From Myxococcota bacterium (GTDB lineage: Bacteria > Myxococcota_A > Bradymonadia > UBA7976 > UBA1532): a stretch of DNA of 64,000 nucleotides. Made by a program: the position numbers and the translations under genes. Position 1 is the first letter of the stretch. Every line of letters begins with the position of its first letter. Positions 17,496 to 24,656 of the stretch are shown in pieces. Location of the stretch: NCBI GenBank assembly GCA_963169045.1, contig CAUJDF010000103.1, positions 156,406 through 220,405 of the forward strand. Reading direction: 5' to 3'. A model generated the notes under the pieces. The model was not told where the DNA came from. It ran no database searches and saw nothing but the letters and a program-made list of their open reading frames with translations.

Positions 17496-18857
17496 CTACT
17501 CGAAGACGGTGATGACCGGGCCGTCCTCCGCCGCGGAAAGCGCGGGGACGCGCAAGCGGCGTCCGTTCAGCTCGACGGTGACCGCGCGGCCGGGCGCCGC
17601 CGGCAGGAACACATCGAGGCCGGACAGGAACGGGAAGGCGCCGAACAGCGCGACCGGCGTGGCATCCGTGACGCCGTCGCGATCGGCGTCGTACACGAAG
17701 GTGGCGATGGTCGTGTCGTCGGCGGCGGCCGTGTCCTCGCGCGCGAGCTCGACGCCGTCGACGGTGAGTGTGTCGGCGCCGGCGACGATGGCGCGGTTGG
17801 CGGTGAAGTTCACGAGCACCGTCTTGCCCGACTCGAACGGCACCTGGGACAGCAGGGTGCCCGCGAGGCCGCCGCCCGTGGGCAGCGTGCGCAGGTACAC
17901 GAGCGGGTTCGAGCGCGTGAAGGGCTCGCGGTAGTAGTGCACCGGGCGGCCCGCCGCCGGGGTGACGAGCAGTTCGTAGTGCGCGCCCGCCGTGGCCTCG
18001 AAGGGGCCCCAGCGGCCGTCCTCGCCGACCGTGTACTCAGCGTCGGGCGTCTCGGCGAGGCGCGCGCCCGTCTCGGGATCGAGCGCCCAGAGGCGGACCG
18101 TCGCGCCCGCCGCCGGCAGGTTCTCGCCGAAGATCGCGGCCCTGCCCGCGAGGACCGGCGCGGCGTCGACCGGGAAGTCGGTCGTCGCCGGGGCCTCGCC
18201 GTCGTTGAAGAACGCGTAGATCGCGGCGAACGAGTCGGCGGTGGTGGCGATGGCGTAGTGGTCGGTGGCGTCGAGGCGCACGTTCGTCGCGCCGGGGATG
18301 TCGCCCTTCTCCATCACGACGAGGTCCGCGTCGGACCACAGGTTCAGCGTGGGCACTGCGGTCGGCGCGTCCTCGCGCCCGCTGCCGATGTGCGCGTAGT
18401 GGGCCACCTTGGCCGCGCCCGCGGGATCGGCGAGGTACTGGTAGCCGAGGCCGCCGCCCGCCGAGTGGCCGCCGAGGTCCACCTGCGCCGCGCCAGTGGC
18501 GGCGAGCGCGCGGTCGATGAGCGCGTCGAGGGCGGCGACGTGGTCGGCGCCGCGGTCGAGCGTGTTCCAGTCGAAGGCGTACAGGCGATCGGGGCAGTAA
18601 CCGTTGGCCACGAAGCGCGCGAAGTGATTGGCGAATGTGTCACCGCCGGCGAGGAAGCCGTGCGCCATCACCACCGGGCGGCGAGCGGCGCACGGATCGG
18701 GCGCCGTCGCGTCGGGTGCCGCCATGTCCGCGGCCGCCGCGTCGGACACCGCCGCGTCGGTCACCGCCATGTCCGGGGGCGCCGCGTCCGCCGCCGCCTC
18801 GGTCCCCGCGTCGTCGCACCCGACCGCCACGAGTGCCATCACGAGACACCACCGCAT
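17496..18857 (-). CDS. Secreted/lipidated lipase-like alpha/beta hydrolase
   Basis: 453 residues. A lipoprotein signal ends VAVGC, then comes an Asp/Ala-rich low-complexity linker (~20-50). The hydrolase domain has the oxyanion-side motif MAHGFLAGGDTF, the nucleophile elbow GGHSAGGG and an aspartate/histidine pair near LDATDHYAI. The sequence resembles triacylglycerol lipases. The C-terminal ~200 residues are beta-rich (ATVRLWALDPETGARL, DRDGVTDATPVALFG) and look like one or more accessory sandwich domains. ATG at 18857 follows GGAGG. It sits upstream of the arsenosugar pair in the same direction, though a functional link is unlikely. A sigma-54-like site lies at 18886-18901. Divergent from the endonuclease V gene. 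Confidence 0.82.
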   Translation of the reverse strand: MRWCLVMALVAVGCDDAGTEAAADAAPPDMAVTDAAVSDAAAADMAAPDATAPDPCAARRPVVMAHGFLAGGDTFANHFARFVANGYCPDRLYAFDWNTLDRGADHVAALDALIDRALAATGAAQVDLGGHSAGGGLGYQYLADPAGAAKVAHYAHIGSGREDAPTAVPTLNLWSDADLVVMEKGDIPGATNVRLDATDHYAIATTADSFAAIYAFFNDGEAPATTDFPVDAAPVLAGRAAIFGENLPAAGATVRLWALDPETGARLAETPDAEYTVGEDGRWGPFEATAGAHYELLVTPAAGRPVHYYREPFTRSNPLVYLRTLPTGGGLAGTLLSQVPFESGKTVLVNFTANRAIVAGADTLTVDGVELAREDTAAADDTTIATFVYDADRDGVTDATPVALFGAFPFLSGLDVFLPAAPGRAVTVELNGRRLRVPALSAAEDGPVITVFE

Positions 18858-18885
18858 CCGCACCTCCGCCGCGGACCGTAGCCGA

Positions 18886-18901
18886 TGCCGCATCCGTGCC
18901 A
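18886..18901 (-). promoter_or_regulatory. Possible sigma-54-like promoter for the lipase gene
   Basis: On the minus strand TGGCACGGATGCGGCA has a full -24 box (TGGCACG) and GC in the -12 box at the right spacing, but the TT before it is CG, so two mismatches. The ATG at 18857 follows after about 28 bases, leaving a short leader with GGAGG. It overlaps the region upstream of the divergent endonuclease V gene. Confidence 0.25.
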
Positions 18902-18923
18902 CAATGGCCCATGGGAGTCGCTC

Positions 18924-19592
18924 ATGCCGATAGAACATCCCTGGGACGTCACCCTCGAAGAGGCACGCGCGCTGCAAGAGCGCCTGCGCACGCAGGTCGT
19001 CGAGGCGCCGCTGCCCGCGCCGCCGCGCACCGTCGCCGGCGCCGACATCAGCTACGACAAGCACAGCCCGGTGCTCTTCGCGGCCTTCGTCGTCTTCGAC
19101 GCCGCCACCCTCGAGGTCGTCGACGTCGCCGGGGTGAAGCGCGAGGCCACGTTCCCGTATGTGCCCGGCTATCTGTCGTTCCGCGAGGTGCCCCCGCTCC
19201 TGGCCGCCTGGGAGGGGCTGACGGTCAAGCCCGATCTCATCGTGTGCGATGGGCAGGGACGCGCCCACCCACGCCGCTTCGGCCTGGCCTGCCACCTCGG
19301 CCTGTGGCTCGACACGCCGGCTTTCGGCTGCGGAAAGACCCGCCTCTGCGGAACCTTCGAGGCGCCGGGACCGGCGCGCGGCAGCCACTCGCCGCTCGTC
19401 CACCGCGACGAGCACGTCGGCGAGGTGGTGCGCACGCGCGACCGCGTCCAGCCCGTCTACGTCTCGGTGGGCCACCGCATCAGCCTGCCCGAGGCCGTCG
19501 ACTGGACGCTGCGCCTCGCGCCGCCGTACCGGCAGCCGCTGACGACGCGCGCGGCCCACGACGAGGTGAACCGCCTGCGCCGCCTGGGCTGA
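18924..19592 (+). CDS. nfi: Endonuclease V (deoxyinosine repair)
   Basis: 222 residues from the ATG at 18924, with GGAG upstream. The family motifs are clear: GADISYDK near residue 45, FPYVPGYLSFREVPPLL, and PDLIVCDGQGRAHPRRFGLA with the metal-binding aspartate and the conserved GQG-HPR segment. Length and motif order match bacterial Nfi. It cleaves DNA at the second phosphodiester bond 3' to deoxyinosine and similar lesions. Its stop at 19592 is immediately followed by the stop of the convergent ferritin-like gene (19593), with no terminator room. Confidence 0.93.
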   Translation: MPIEHPWDVTLEEARALQERLRTQVVEAPLPAPPRTVAGADISYDKHSPVLFAAFVVFDAATLEVVDVAGVKREATFPYVPGYLSFREVPPLLAAWEGLTVKPDLIVCDGQGRAHPRRFGLACHLGLWLDTPAFGCGKTRLCGTFEAPGPARGSHSPLVHRDEHVGEVVRTRDRVQPVYVSVGHRISLPEAVDWTLRLAPPYRQPLTTRAAHDEVNRLRRLG

Positions 19593-20450
19593 TCAGGCCC
19601 GGGCGTTCGGCTCGGGCGCCGCCTTCTCGACCTCTCCGAGCAACAGGCGCGCGGCGGGCAGCACCACGTCCGCGAGGCCCTGGGCCTGCACGCGGCGGCG
19701 CGCGGCGCTGCCGAGGATGCCCCACGGCTCGAGGGCGGCCTCGTCGTCGGAGGCCACGCCCATCGACCAGGCGCGCTCCGCGTCCCCGAAGGCGCCGGCA
19801 GCGGCGGCGCGCACCTCGGGGCCGCCGGCGCCGAGCGCCCAGCGCACGAAGCGCCACGCCAGCTCGGAGTGGGTCGCCTCGTCGGCGGCGATGCGCTGCA
19901 GGACGTCGCGCACCACCGGGTCGCGCGCCGCCTCGGCCGCCGCCGCGATCTCGAGCGCCGCCAGCGTCTCGGCCACGCAGCCCTCGCGCACGGTGGCCGC
20001 CGTCAGCGAGGCCAGGTCCGTCTTGCGGCCGGGCTCGTCGGGCACCCGGAGCGCGCCCGGCCCTACCGGCCGCCCCTCGAACGCGGACGCCAGGCCGAAG
20101 CACAGGCGCGCGTGGCGCACCTCGTCGCCGCCCGCCTTCTGCGCCGCCACGACGAGCTCCGCCGGCGCGCCGACGGCGAGCAGGTCGAGCGTGAACCGCG
20201 CGAACGAGGCGACCGAGGCGTGCTCGAACGCCGCGATGCGCGCCCACCGCGCCGCCAGCTCGCCGCGCAGCGTCGGCTCCGCCGGCACGCGCGGGGTCGT
20301 CGCGTCCTTCCAGCCGTCGAGCATCGCCACCGGCGCCGTGCGCGCGATGCCTGCCACCATGTAGGGGCGCCCGGCTTCCACCGTGTCCGCCGGGGCGAAG
20401 CCCTGCTCCATGCCATCGAGAATCCGCCGAAGCTGTCGCGCTGCTCGCAT
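19593..20450 (-). CDS. Ferritin-like di-iron domain protein
   Basis: 285 residues. A cytoplasmic-looking protein with the four-helix-bundle iron signatures: first half FEHASVASFARF then EVRHARLCF, second half LAALEIAAAAEAA then ADEATHSELAWRF. The two E-x2-H motifs (EVRH, EATH) and their partner glutamates imply a di-iron or dimanganese site, so it may act as an oxidase, oxygenase or storage protein. Start at 20450, after GGGGGGA. The N-terminal 60 residues carry no signal. It stands alone, converging exactly with the endonuclease V gene. Substrate not predictable. Confidence 0.78.
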   Translation of the reverse strand: MRAARQLRRILDGMEQGFAPADTVEAGRPYMVAGIARTAPVAMLDGWKDATTPRVPAEPTLRGELAARWARIAAFEHASVASFARFTLDLLAVGAPAELVVAAQKAGGDEVRHARLCFGLASAFEGRPVGPGALRVPDEPGRKTDLASLTAATVREGCVAETLAALEIAAAAEAARDPVVRDVLQRIAADEATHSELAWRFVRWALGAGGPEVRAAAAGAFGDAERAWSMGVASDDEAALEPWGILGSAARRRVQAQGLADVVLPAARLLLGEVEKAAPEPNARA

Positions 20451-20570
20451 CGTCCCCCCCTCGGGCCGCACACCCTCACTCAACCGATGCGCGCGCGCCG
20501 GCTCGGCCGCGCCCCTTCGCTCTTCGTCGCATCGTCCCGCGGACTTGACGCCCCCCGGGTCCACGGAAAA

Positions 20571-22382
20571 ATGGCGCCGATGATCGCCCTCCTCTTCATC
20601 GGGCTGCTGGGCGCGCTGGCCTTCGTGCCGCGCATCGCGGGCCATCCCTGGCTGCAGGCGGCCTTCGGCGGCGCCGCGCTGGCGCTGCTCGTCTGGCTCG
20701 GGACGCTGGCGGCGACGAAGCGCGTGCGCGGCTTCGAGCCCGTCCTGCGCAAGAACCACTACATCCAGCCGGTCTGCCACCTGTCGATCCTCGTCTACTG
20801 GGGCTGGTACTGGCAGCCGGTGTACGACGCCGCCTGGCTGATCCTGGGCCAGCTCCTCTTCGTCTATGCCTTCGATCTGCTGCTCTCGTGGACGCTGAAC
20901 CGCAAGGCCTGGCTCGGCTTCGGACCCATCCCGATCGTCTTCAGCACGAACCTCTTCCTGTGGTTTCGCGACGACTGGTTCTTCCTGCAGTTCGCGCTGC
21001 TCGCCACGGGCATGCTCGGCAAGGCGCTCATCCAGTGGGAGCGCGACGGCCGGCGCACGCACATCTTCAACCCGTCGGCGTTCGCGCTGTCGGTCTTCTC
21101 GGTCGGCCTGATCGCCACCGGGATGCACGATCTGACATGGGGACCCCAGATCGCCTACACGCAGGCCCGCCCGGAGCACATCTACGAGCTGATCTTCGTC
21201 GCCGGCCTGATCGTGATGGGGTTCTTCTCGGTCACGCTCATGACCTTCGCCGCGGTGGCCACGTGCTGGGCGCTCTCCGGCCTGTGGTTCGCCTTCACCG
21301 GCGTGTACTACTTCGTCGACGCCGCCATCCCCATCGCGGTCTTCCTGGGGATGCACCTGCTCTTCACCGATCCGTCGACGTCGCCCAAGACCGAGCGCGG
21401 GCGGGTCCTGTTCGGCGCGATGTACGGGGCGAGCGTCTTCGTCCTGTACTGGCTGTTCGACGTGATCGGCGTCCCGACCTTCTACGACAAGCTGCTGCCG
21501 GTGCCGCTGATGAACCTCGCCGTGCGCGCCATCGACCGCCGGACGGCGGGCGGGCGGCTGCCCTCGCGGGGGCGCAACTTCGTCTACATGGGCGTCTGGA
21601 CGGCGTTTTTCGGCGCGATGGTGCTCGCGCGGGCCGTCGGACCGCGGCACCCGGGCCTCGATCCGCGTTTCTGGGAGGGGGCCTGCGCCGAGCAGCGGCA
21701 CGGCGCCTGCCGCGTGATGCTCGCCGTCCGCCACAACAACTGCGAGGACGGGCTGGCCGACGACTGCGAGGCGCTCGGCCGTCTGTACGCCGAGGGCAGG
21801 CTCGTCGAGGCCGATCTGGCGCGCGCCGGCGCCGCCTTCTCGGCCGGCTGCGAGAAGGGCGCCGCCACCGCCTGCGCCGAGCTCGCGGCCATGTCGCGCG
21901 ACGGCCGCGGCGTGCCCCGCAACGCGCCGATGGCCGCCGCGCTCTACACGCTCGCCTGCCAGGGCGGCCACGGCGCCGCCTGCGCGCCCGCCGCCGCCCT
22001 CTTCACCTCGGGCGAAGGCGGCGTGCCCCGCGACCCCCGCCGCGCCGCCGGCCTGCTCGCGGCGGGCTGCGCCGCCGGCGACGCCGCCGCCTGCGCCCGC
22101 GCCGGCGACGACCTCGAGCGCCGCTGCGACGCCGGCGACGCCCCCGCCTGCACGCAGCTCGGCGAGCGCCTGCTCGATCCGCGCAACCCCGCCGCCGACC
22201 GCGCCCTCGCTTCCCGGCTGCTCCACCGGGCCTGCGAGCGCGGCCACGCCCTCGGCTGCGCCGACCTCGGCCGCATGCGCCAGCTCGGCGACGGCATCCC
22301 CCACGACCCCGACGGCGCCCGCGTCGCCTTCGCCCGCGCCTGCACGCTCGGCTTCGCGCCCGCCTGCGCCGAGGCCCGCTGA
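20571..22382 (+). CDS. RnfD/NqrB-like membrane protein fused to Sel1-type repeats
   Basis: 603 residues. Residues ~5-360 hold about ten hydrophobic helices with motifs like the NQR2/RnfD/RnfE membrane subunit family (FNPSAFALSVFSVGLI, DAAIPIAVFLGMHLLFTDPSTSP). The latter resembles the conserved DPxTSP-type loop where RnfD/NqrB bind flavin through a threonine/serine. The last ~220 residues are Cys/Ala-rich repeats with the form C-x6-AC-x-L at about 36-residue spacing, as in Sel1-like proteins that use disulfides. No other Rnf or Nqr subunit lies in the window, so this is not an ordinary Rnf operon. The alternative start at 20580 would shorten it by three residues. Electron-transfer activity is inferred from the fold only. 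Confidence 0.75.
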   Translation: MAPMIALLFIGLLGALAFVPRIAGHPWLQAAFGGAALALLVWLGTLAATKRVRGFEPVLRKNHYIQPVCHLSILVYWGWYWQPVYDAAWLILGQLLFVYAFDLLLSWTLNRKAWLGFGPIPIVFSTNLFLWFRDDWFFLQFALLATGMLGKALIQWERDGRRTHIFNPSAFALSVFSVGLIATGMHDLTWGPQIAYTQARPEHIYELIFVAGLIVMGFFSVTLMTFAAVATCWALSGLWFAFTGVYYFVDAAIPIAVFLGMHLLFTDPSTSPKTERGRVLFGAMYGASVFVLYWLFDVIGVPTFYDKLLPVPLMNLAVRAIDRRTAGGRLPSRGRNFVYMGVWTAFFGAMVLARAVGPRHPGLDPRFWEGACAEQRHGACRVMLAVRHNNCEDGLADDCEALGRLYAEGRLVEADLARAGAAFSAGCEKGAATACAELAAMSRDGRGVPRNAPMAAALYTLACQGGHGAACAPAAALFTSGEGGVPRDPRRAAGLLAAGCAAGDAAACARAGDDLERRCDAGDAPACTQLGERLLDPRNPAADRALASRLLHRACERGHALGCADLGRMRQLGDGIPHDPDGARVAFARACTLGFAPACAEAR

Positions 22383-22404
22383 GGCCGCCGCGCCCCGCCG
22401 GCGG

Positions 22405-22471
22405 TGGTCCGACCAGCCGATGCAACCGGGGCTTGCCGCTCCGGCATCGACATGTTACTGGTCGGACCAGT
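22405..22471 (+). promoter_or_regulatory. Two FadR-type operator palindromes upstream of the regulator gene
   Basis: Site 2 (22457-22471) is ACTGGTCGGACCAGT, a perfect 15-bp palindrome around a central G, close to the Enterobacterial FadR consensus AACTGGTCGGACCTGTT. Site 1 (22405-22415) is TGGTCCGACCA. Centres are ~54 bp apart, close to five helical turns. Site 2 ends 14 bases before the start codon, overlapping or abutting the ribosome site, so binding would repress its own regulator. Confidence 0.7.
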
Positions 22472-22485
22472 TCGCGGAGGTCCCG

Positions 22486-23175
22486 ATGCGCGAGGATCCG
22501 AAGAAGCGCGTGGCCGAGCAGATCGCGTCGTCGCTGCGCGAGCGCATCCTCGGCGGGCGCCTCCCGCCCGGCGAGGCGCTGCCCTCCGAGCGCGAGCTGG
22601 CCGAGCAGTTCGAGGCGAACCGGTCGACGGTGCGCGAGGCGCTGCACCGGCTCGAGGCGGTCGGCCTCGTCGAGATGCGCCACGGCGGCGCGACCCGCGT
22701 CCGCGACTTCCTCGTGAGCGCCGGCCTGCACGTCCTGCCGTGGCTCATCGCGCCCGGCGGCCGCGTGGACGAGGCCTGGCTGCGCGACCTGCACGAGGTG
22801 CGCGCCATGTTCCTCTCGTTCTGCGCCGAGCAGGCCGCGCGCAAGGCGACGATCGACGACGTGGAGAAGCTCGAGGCGCTCGCGGCGCAACTCGCCGATC
22901 CCAAAGCGAAACCGGCGCAGCTCCAGCGCCTCGACTGGAGCTTCTTCGAGGCGCTCGTCGCCACCACGCAGAACCGCATCCTCACGCTGATCACGCACGT
23001 GGTGCACGACGTCTACGTGCAGCACGCGCCGCGCTTCGCCGCCATCTACGAGAAGGACGTCTTCGACGCGCGCCACCACGCGCACGCCGCCCTGGCCATC
23101 CGCCGGCGCGACGCCGCCGCCGCCGCCGCCGCCATGCGCCGCTACGCCGAGAGCGCGCTGCGGGGGCGCCCGTGA
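22486..23175 (+). CDS. GntR-family regulator of the FadR type
   Basis: 229 residues from the ATG at 22486, after GCGGAGG. The N-terminal winged helix contains GEALPSERELAEQFEANRST and VREALHRLEAVGLVEMRHGG, as in GntR/FadR proteins, and the C-terminal ~140 residues form a helical FadR/FCD-like ligand domain. The upstream operator palindromes nearly match the E. coli FadR site, supporting a role in sensing acyl-CoA or a related lipid. The next gene begins in the overlap GTGA, so regulator and targets form one transcription unit; autoregulation is likely. I did not name it fadR because ligand specificity is unproven. Confidence 0.85.
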   Translation: MREDPKKRVAEQIASSLRERILGGRLPPGEALPSERELAEQFEANRSTVREALHRLEAVGLVEMRHGGATRVRDFLVSAGLHVLPWLIAPGGRVDEAWLRDLHEVRAMFLSFCAEQAARKATIDDVEKLEALAAQLADPKAKPAQLQRLDWSFFEALVATTQNRILTLITHVVHDVYVQHAPRFAAIYEKDVFDARHHAHAALAIRRRDAAAAAAAMRRYAESALRGRP

Positions 23176-24155
23176 ACGCCTTCCGCGGCGCCGCCGCGCG
23201 CGGGGGGCACGTCGAGAGCTACTTCCTGCGGGCGAACCACCCGGACCGACCGCTCGCGCTGTGGGCGAAGGCCACCGTGCTCTTCCCGCGCCGCGGGCCG
23301 CGCGTGCGCGAGAGCTGGTTCATCGTCTTCGACGGCGAGCGCGACCGCACCTTCGCCCACAAGGTCACCGCGCCGTTCACGCCAGCGTTCGCCACCGCCG
23401 GCGGCCTCGACGCGCCCGGCGTCCGCTGGACGCTCGGCGCCCGCGGGGCGTGCCGCGGCACCATGGACGGCGAGGACGGCCACGCCGCCTGGGATCTGGC
23501 CTGGGCGCGCGACGACGGCCCGATCGGCGAACCGCTGAGCATCTACCCGTCGCGCCTCCTGCTCGAGGGCCCCTTCCCGAAGTCGAAGCTCCTCACGCCG
23601 CAGCCGGCGCTGACGTTCTCCGGTCACGTCGAGGCCTTCGGCGAGCGCCTCTCCGTCGACGGCTGGCGCGGCATGCAGGGTCACAACTGGGGCCGCGAGC
23701 ACGCCTTCGAGTACGCGTGGGGCCAGTGTTTCTTCCCCGGCTCGCCGGCGACGTGGGTCGAGGGCTTCTCGGGGCGCATCAAGCTCGGCCCCGTCCTGTC
23801 GCCGCGCCTGAGCGCGCTCGTGGTGCAGCGCGGCGACCGCGCGCTGCGCTTCGACCGCATCTTCGACCCGTGGCGGCAGCGCGCCGAGGTCGGCGAGCGC
23901 ACCTGGAGCGTGAGCCTGAGCGGGGCGGACGGGCGCGCCACGCTCGAGATGGACGCCGGCGGCCGTCCGATGGTGTGCCTCGGCTACGCCAACCCCGACG
24001 GCGCGCTCGCCTACTGCACCAACTCGAAGCTCGCCCGGACGCGGCTCGTCGTCGAGCCCGCCCGCGGCGCCCCGTTCACGCTCGAGAGCCCCCACGGCGG
24101 CGCGCTGGAGATCCTCCGGCGCGAGCGCCCGGCGGACCTCGGGCGCGTCGTCTGA
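23172..24155 (+). CDS. CrtC/AttH-like lipocalin-type protein
   Basis: 327 residues starting with GTG in the overlap with the regulator stop (GTGA). No signal peptide. The sequence is beta-rich, with a central motif GWRGMQGHNWGREHAFEYAWGQ that recalls the GxxGHNWG motif of the hydroxyneurosporene synthase (CrtC), AttH and tocopherol-cyclase-like proteins, which have two lipocalin-type barrels and act on hydrophobic ligands. Gene order places it between a FadR-type regulator and a GMC oxidase, so a role with long-chain lipid substrates is plausible. Whether it is an enzyme is not clear; no acid-base pair can be assigned with confidence. Confidence 0.6.
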   Translation: MNAFRGAAARGGHVESYFLRANHPDRPLALWAKATVLFPRRGPRVRESWFIVFDGERDRTFAHKVTAPFTPAFATAGGLDAPGVRWTLGARGACRGTMDGEDGHAAWDLAWARDDGPIGEPLSIYPSRLLLEGPFPKSKLLTPQPALTFSGHVEAFGERLSVDGWRGMQGHNWGREHAFEYAWGQCFFPGSPATWVEGFSGRIKLGPVLSPRLSALVVQRGDRALRFDRIFDPWRQRAEVGERTWSVSLSGADGRATLEMDAGGRPMVCLGYANPDGALAYCTNSKLARTRLVVEPARGAPFTLESPHGGALEILRRERPADLGRVV

Positions 24156-24170
24156 CCGGAGGCGAGAGTC

Positions 24171-24656
24171 ATGCGCGTCGGCTTCGTCGAGACCATGCGC
24201 GGCACCCTGCGGGACACCGCCGCCGAGCACCCCGTCGAGTTCACCCTCCGCGCCGAGGCGGCCGGCTGGCGGGCCTTCCTGCGCGACGGCGCCACCCGGA
24301 CGCGCGGCGTCGTGCGCGCCGCCCCCTGGGCCGCCTGCGCCGCCTGCGAGGGCACGCTCGTGATGTCGCTGCGCCCGGCGCGCATCGCCTACACGCTCAC
24401 CTTCACCGCCGACGACGGCCGCCTCCTGACGCTCGCCGGGCAGAAGGACCCGTCGCCGCGCTCGCCGCTCGGCAGCATGACGACGCTGCCGATGACGCTG
24501 ACCGACGCCGACGGCGCCACGCTCGCGCGCGGCACTTTCTCGTTCGATCTCAAGGACCTGGGGCCGTTCGCCCTGTCGTGGCTGGGCGGCGGCCGCGCGG
24601 CGCGCGCGCTCGAGCGAAGCCGCGTCGCCGCCCTGCGCCGGGCGTACGAGCGATGA
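24171..24656 (+). CDS. Stand-alone domain usually attached to GMC oxidoreductases
   Basis: 161 residues; soluble, beta-rich. The pattern VGFVETMRGTLRD, with later GTLVMSLRPARIAYTLTFT and a LTLAGQKD segment, matches the small domain commonly fused to bacterial cholesterol-oxidase-like or GMC enzymes (a FTETM...GxI...GTF pattern). Here it is a separate gene whose stop overlaps the ATG of the GMC gene by ATGA. This suggests a split version of a fused protein, perhaps acting as a subunit or lipid-binding partner. A 15-base gap separates it from the upstream gene. Confidence 0.6.
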   Translation: MRVGFVETMRGTLRDTAAEHPVEFTLRAEAAGWRAFLRDGATRTRGVVRAAPWAACAACEGTLVMSLRPARIAYTLTFTADDGRLLTLAGQKDPSPRSPLGSMTTLPMTLTDADGATLARGTFSFDLKDLGPFALSWLGGGRAARALERSRVAALRRAYER

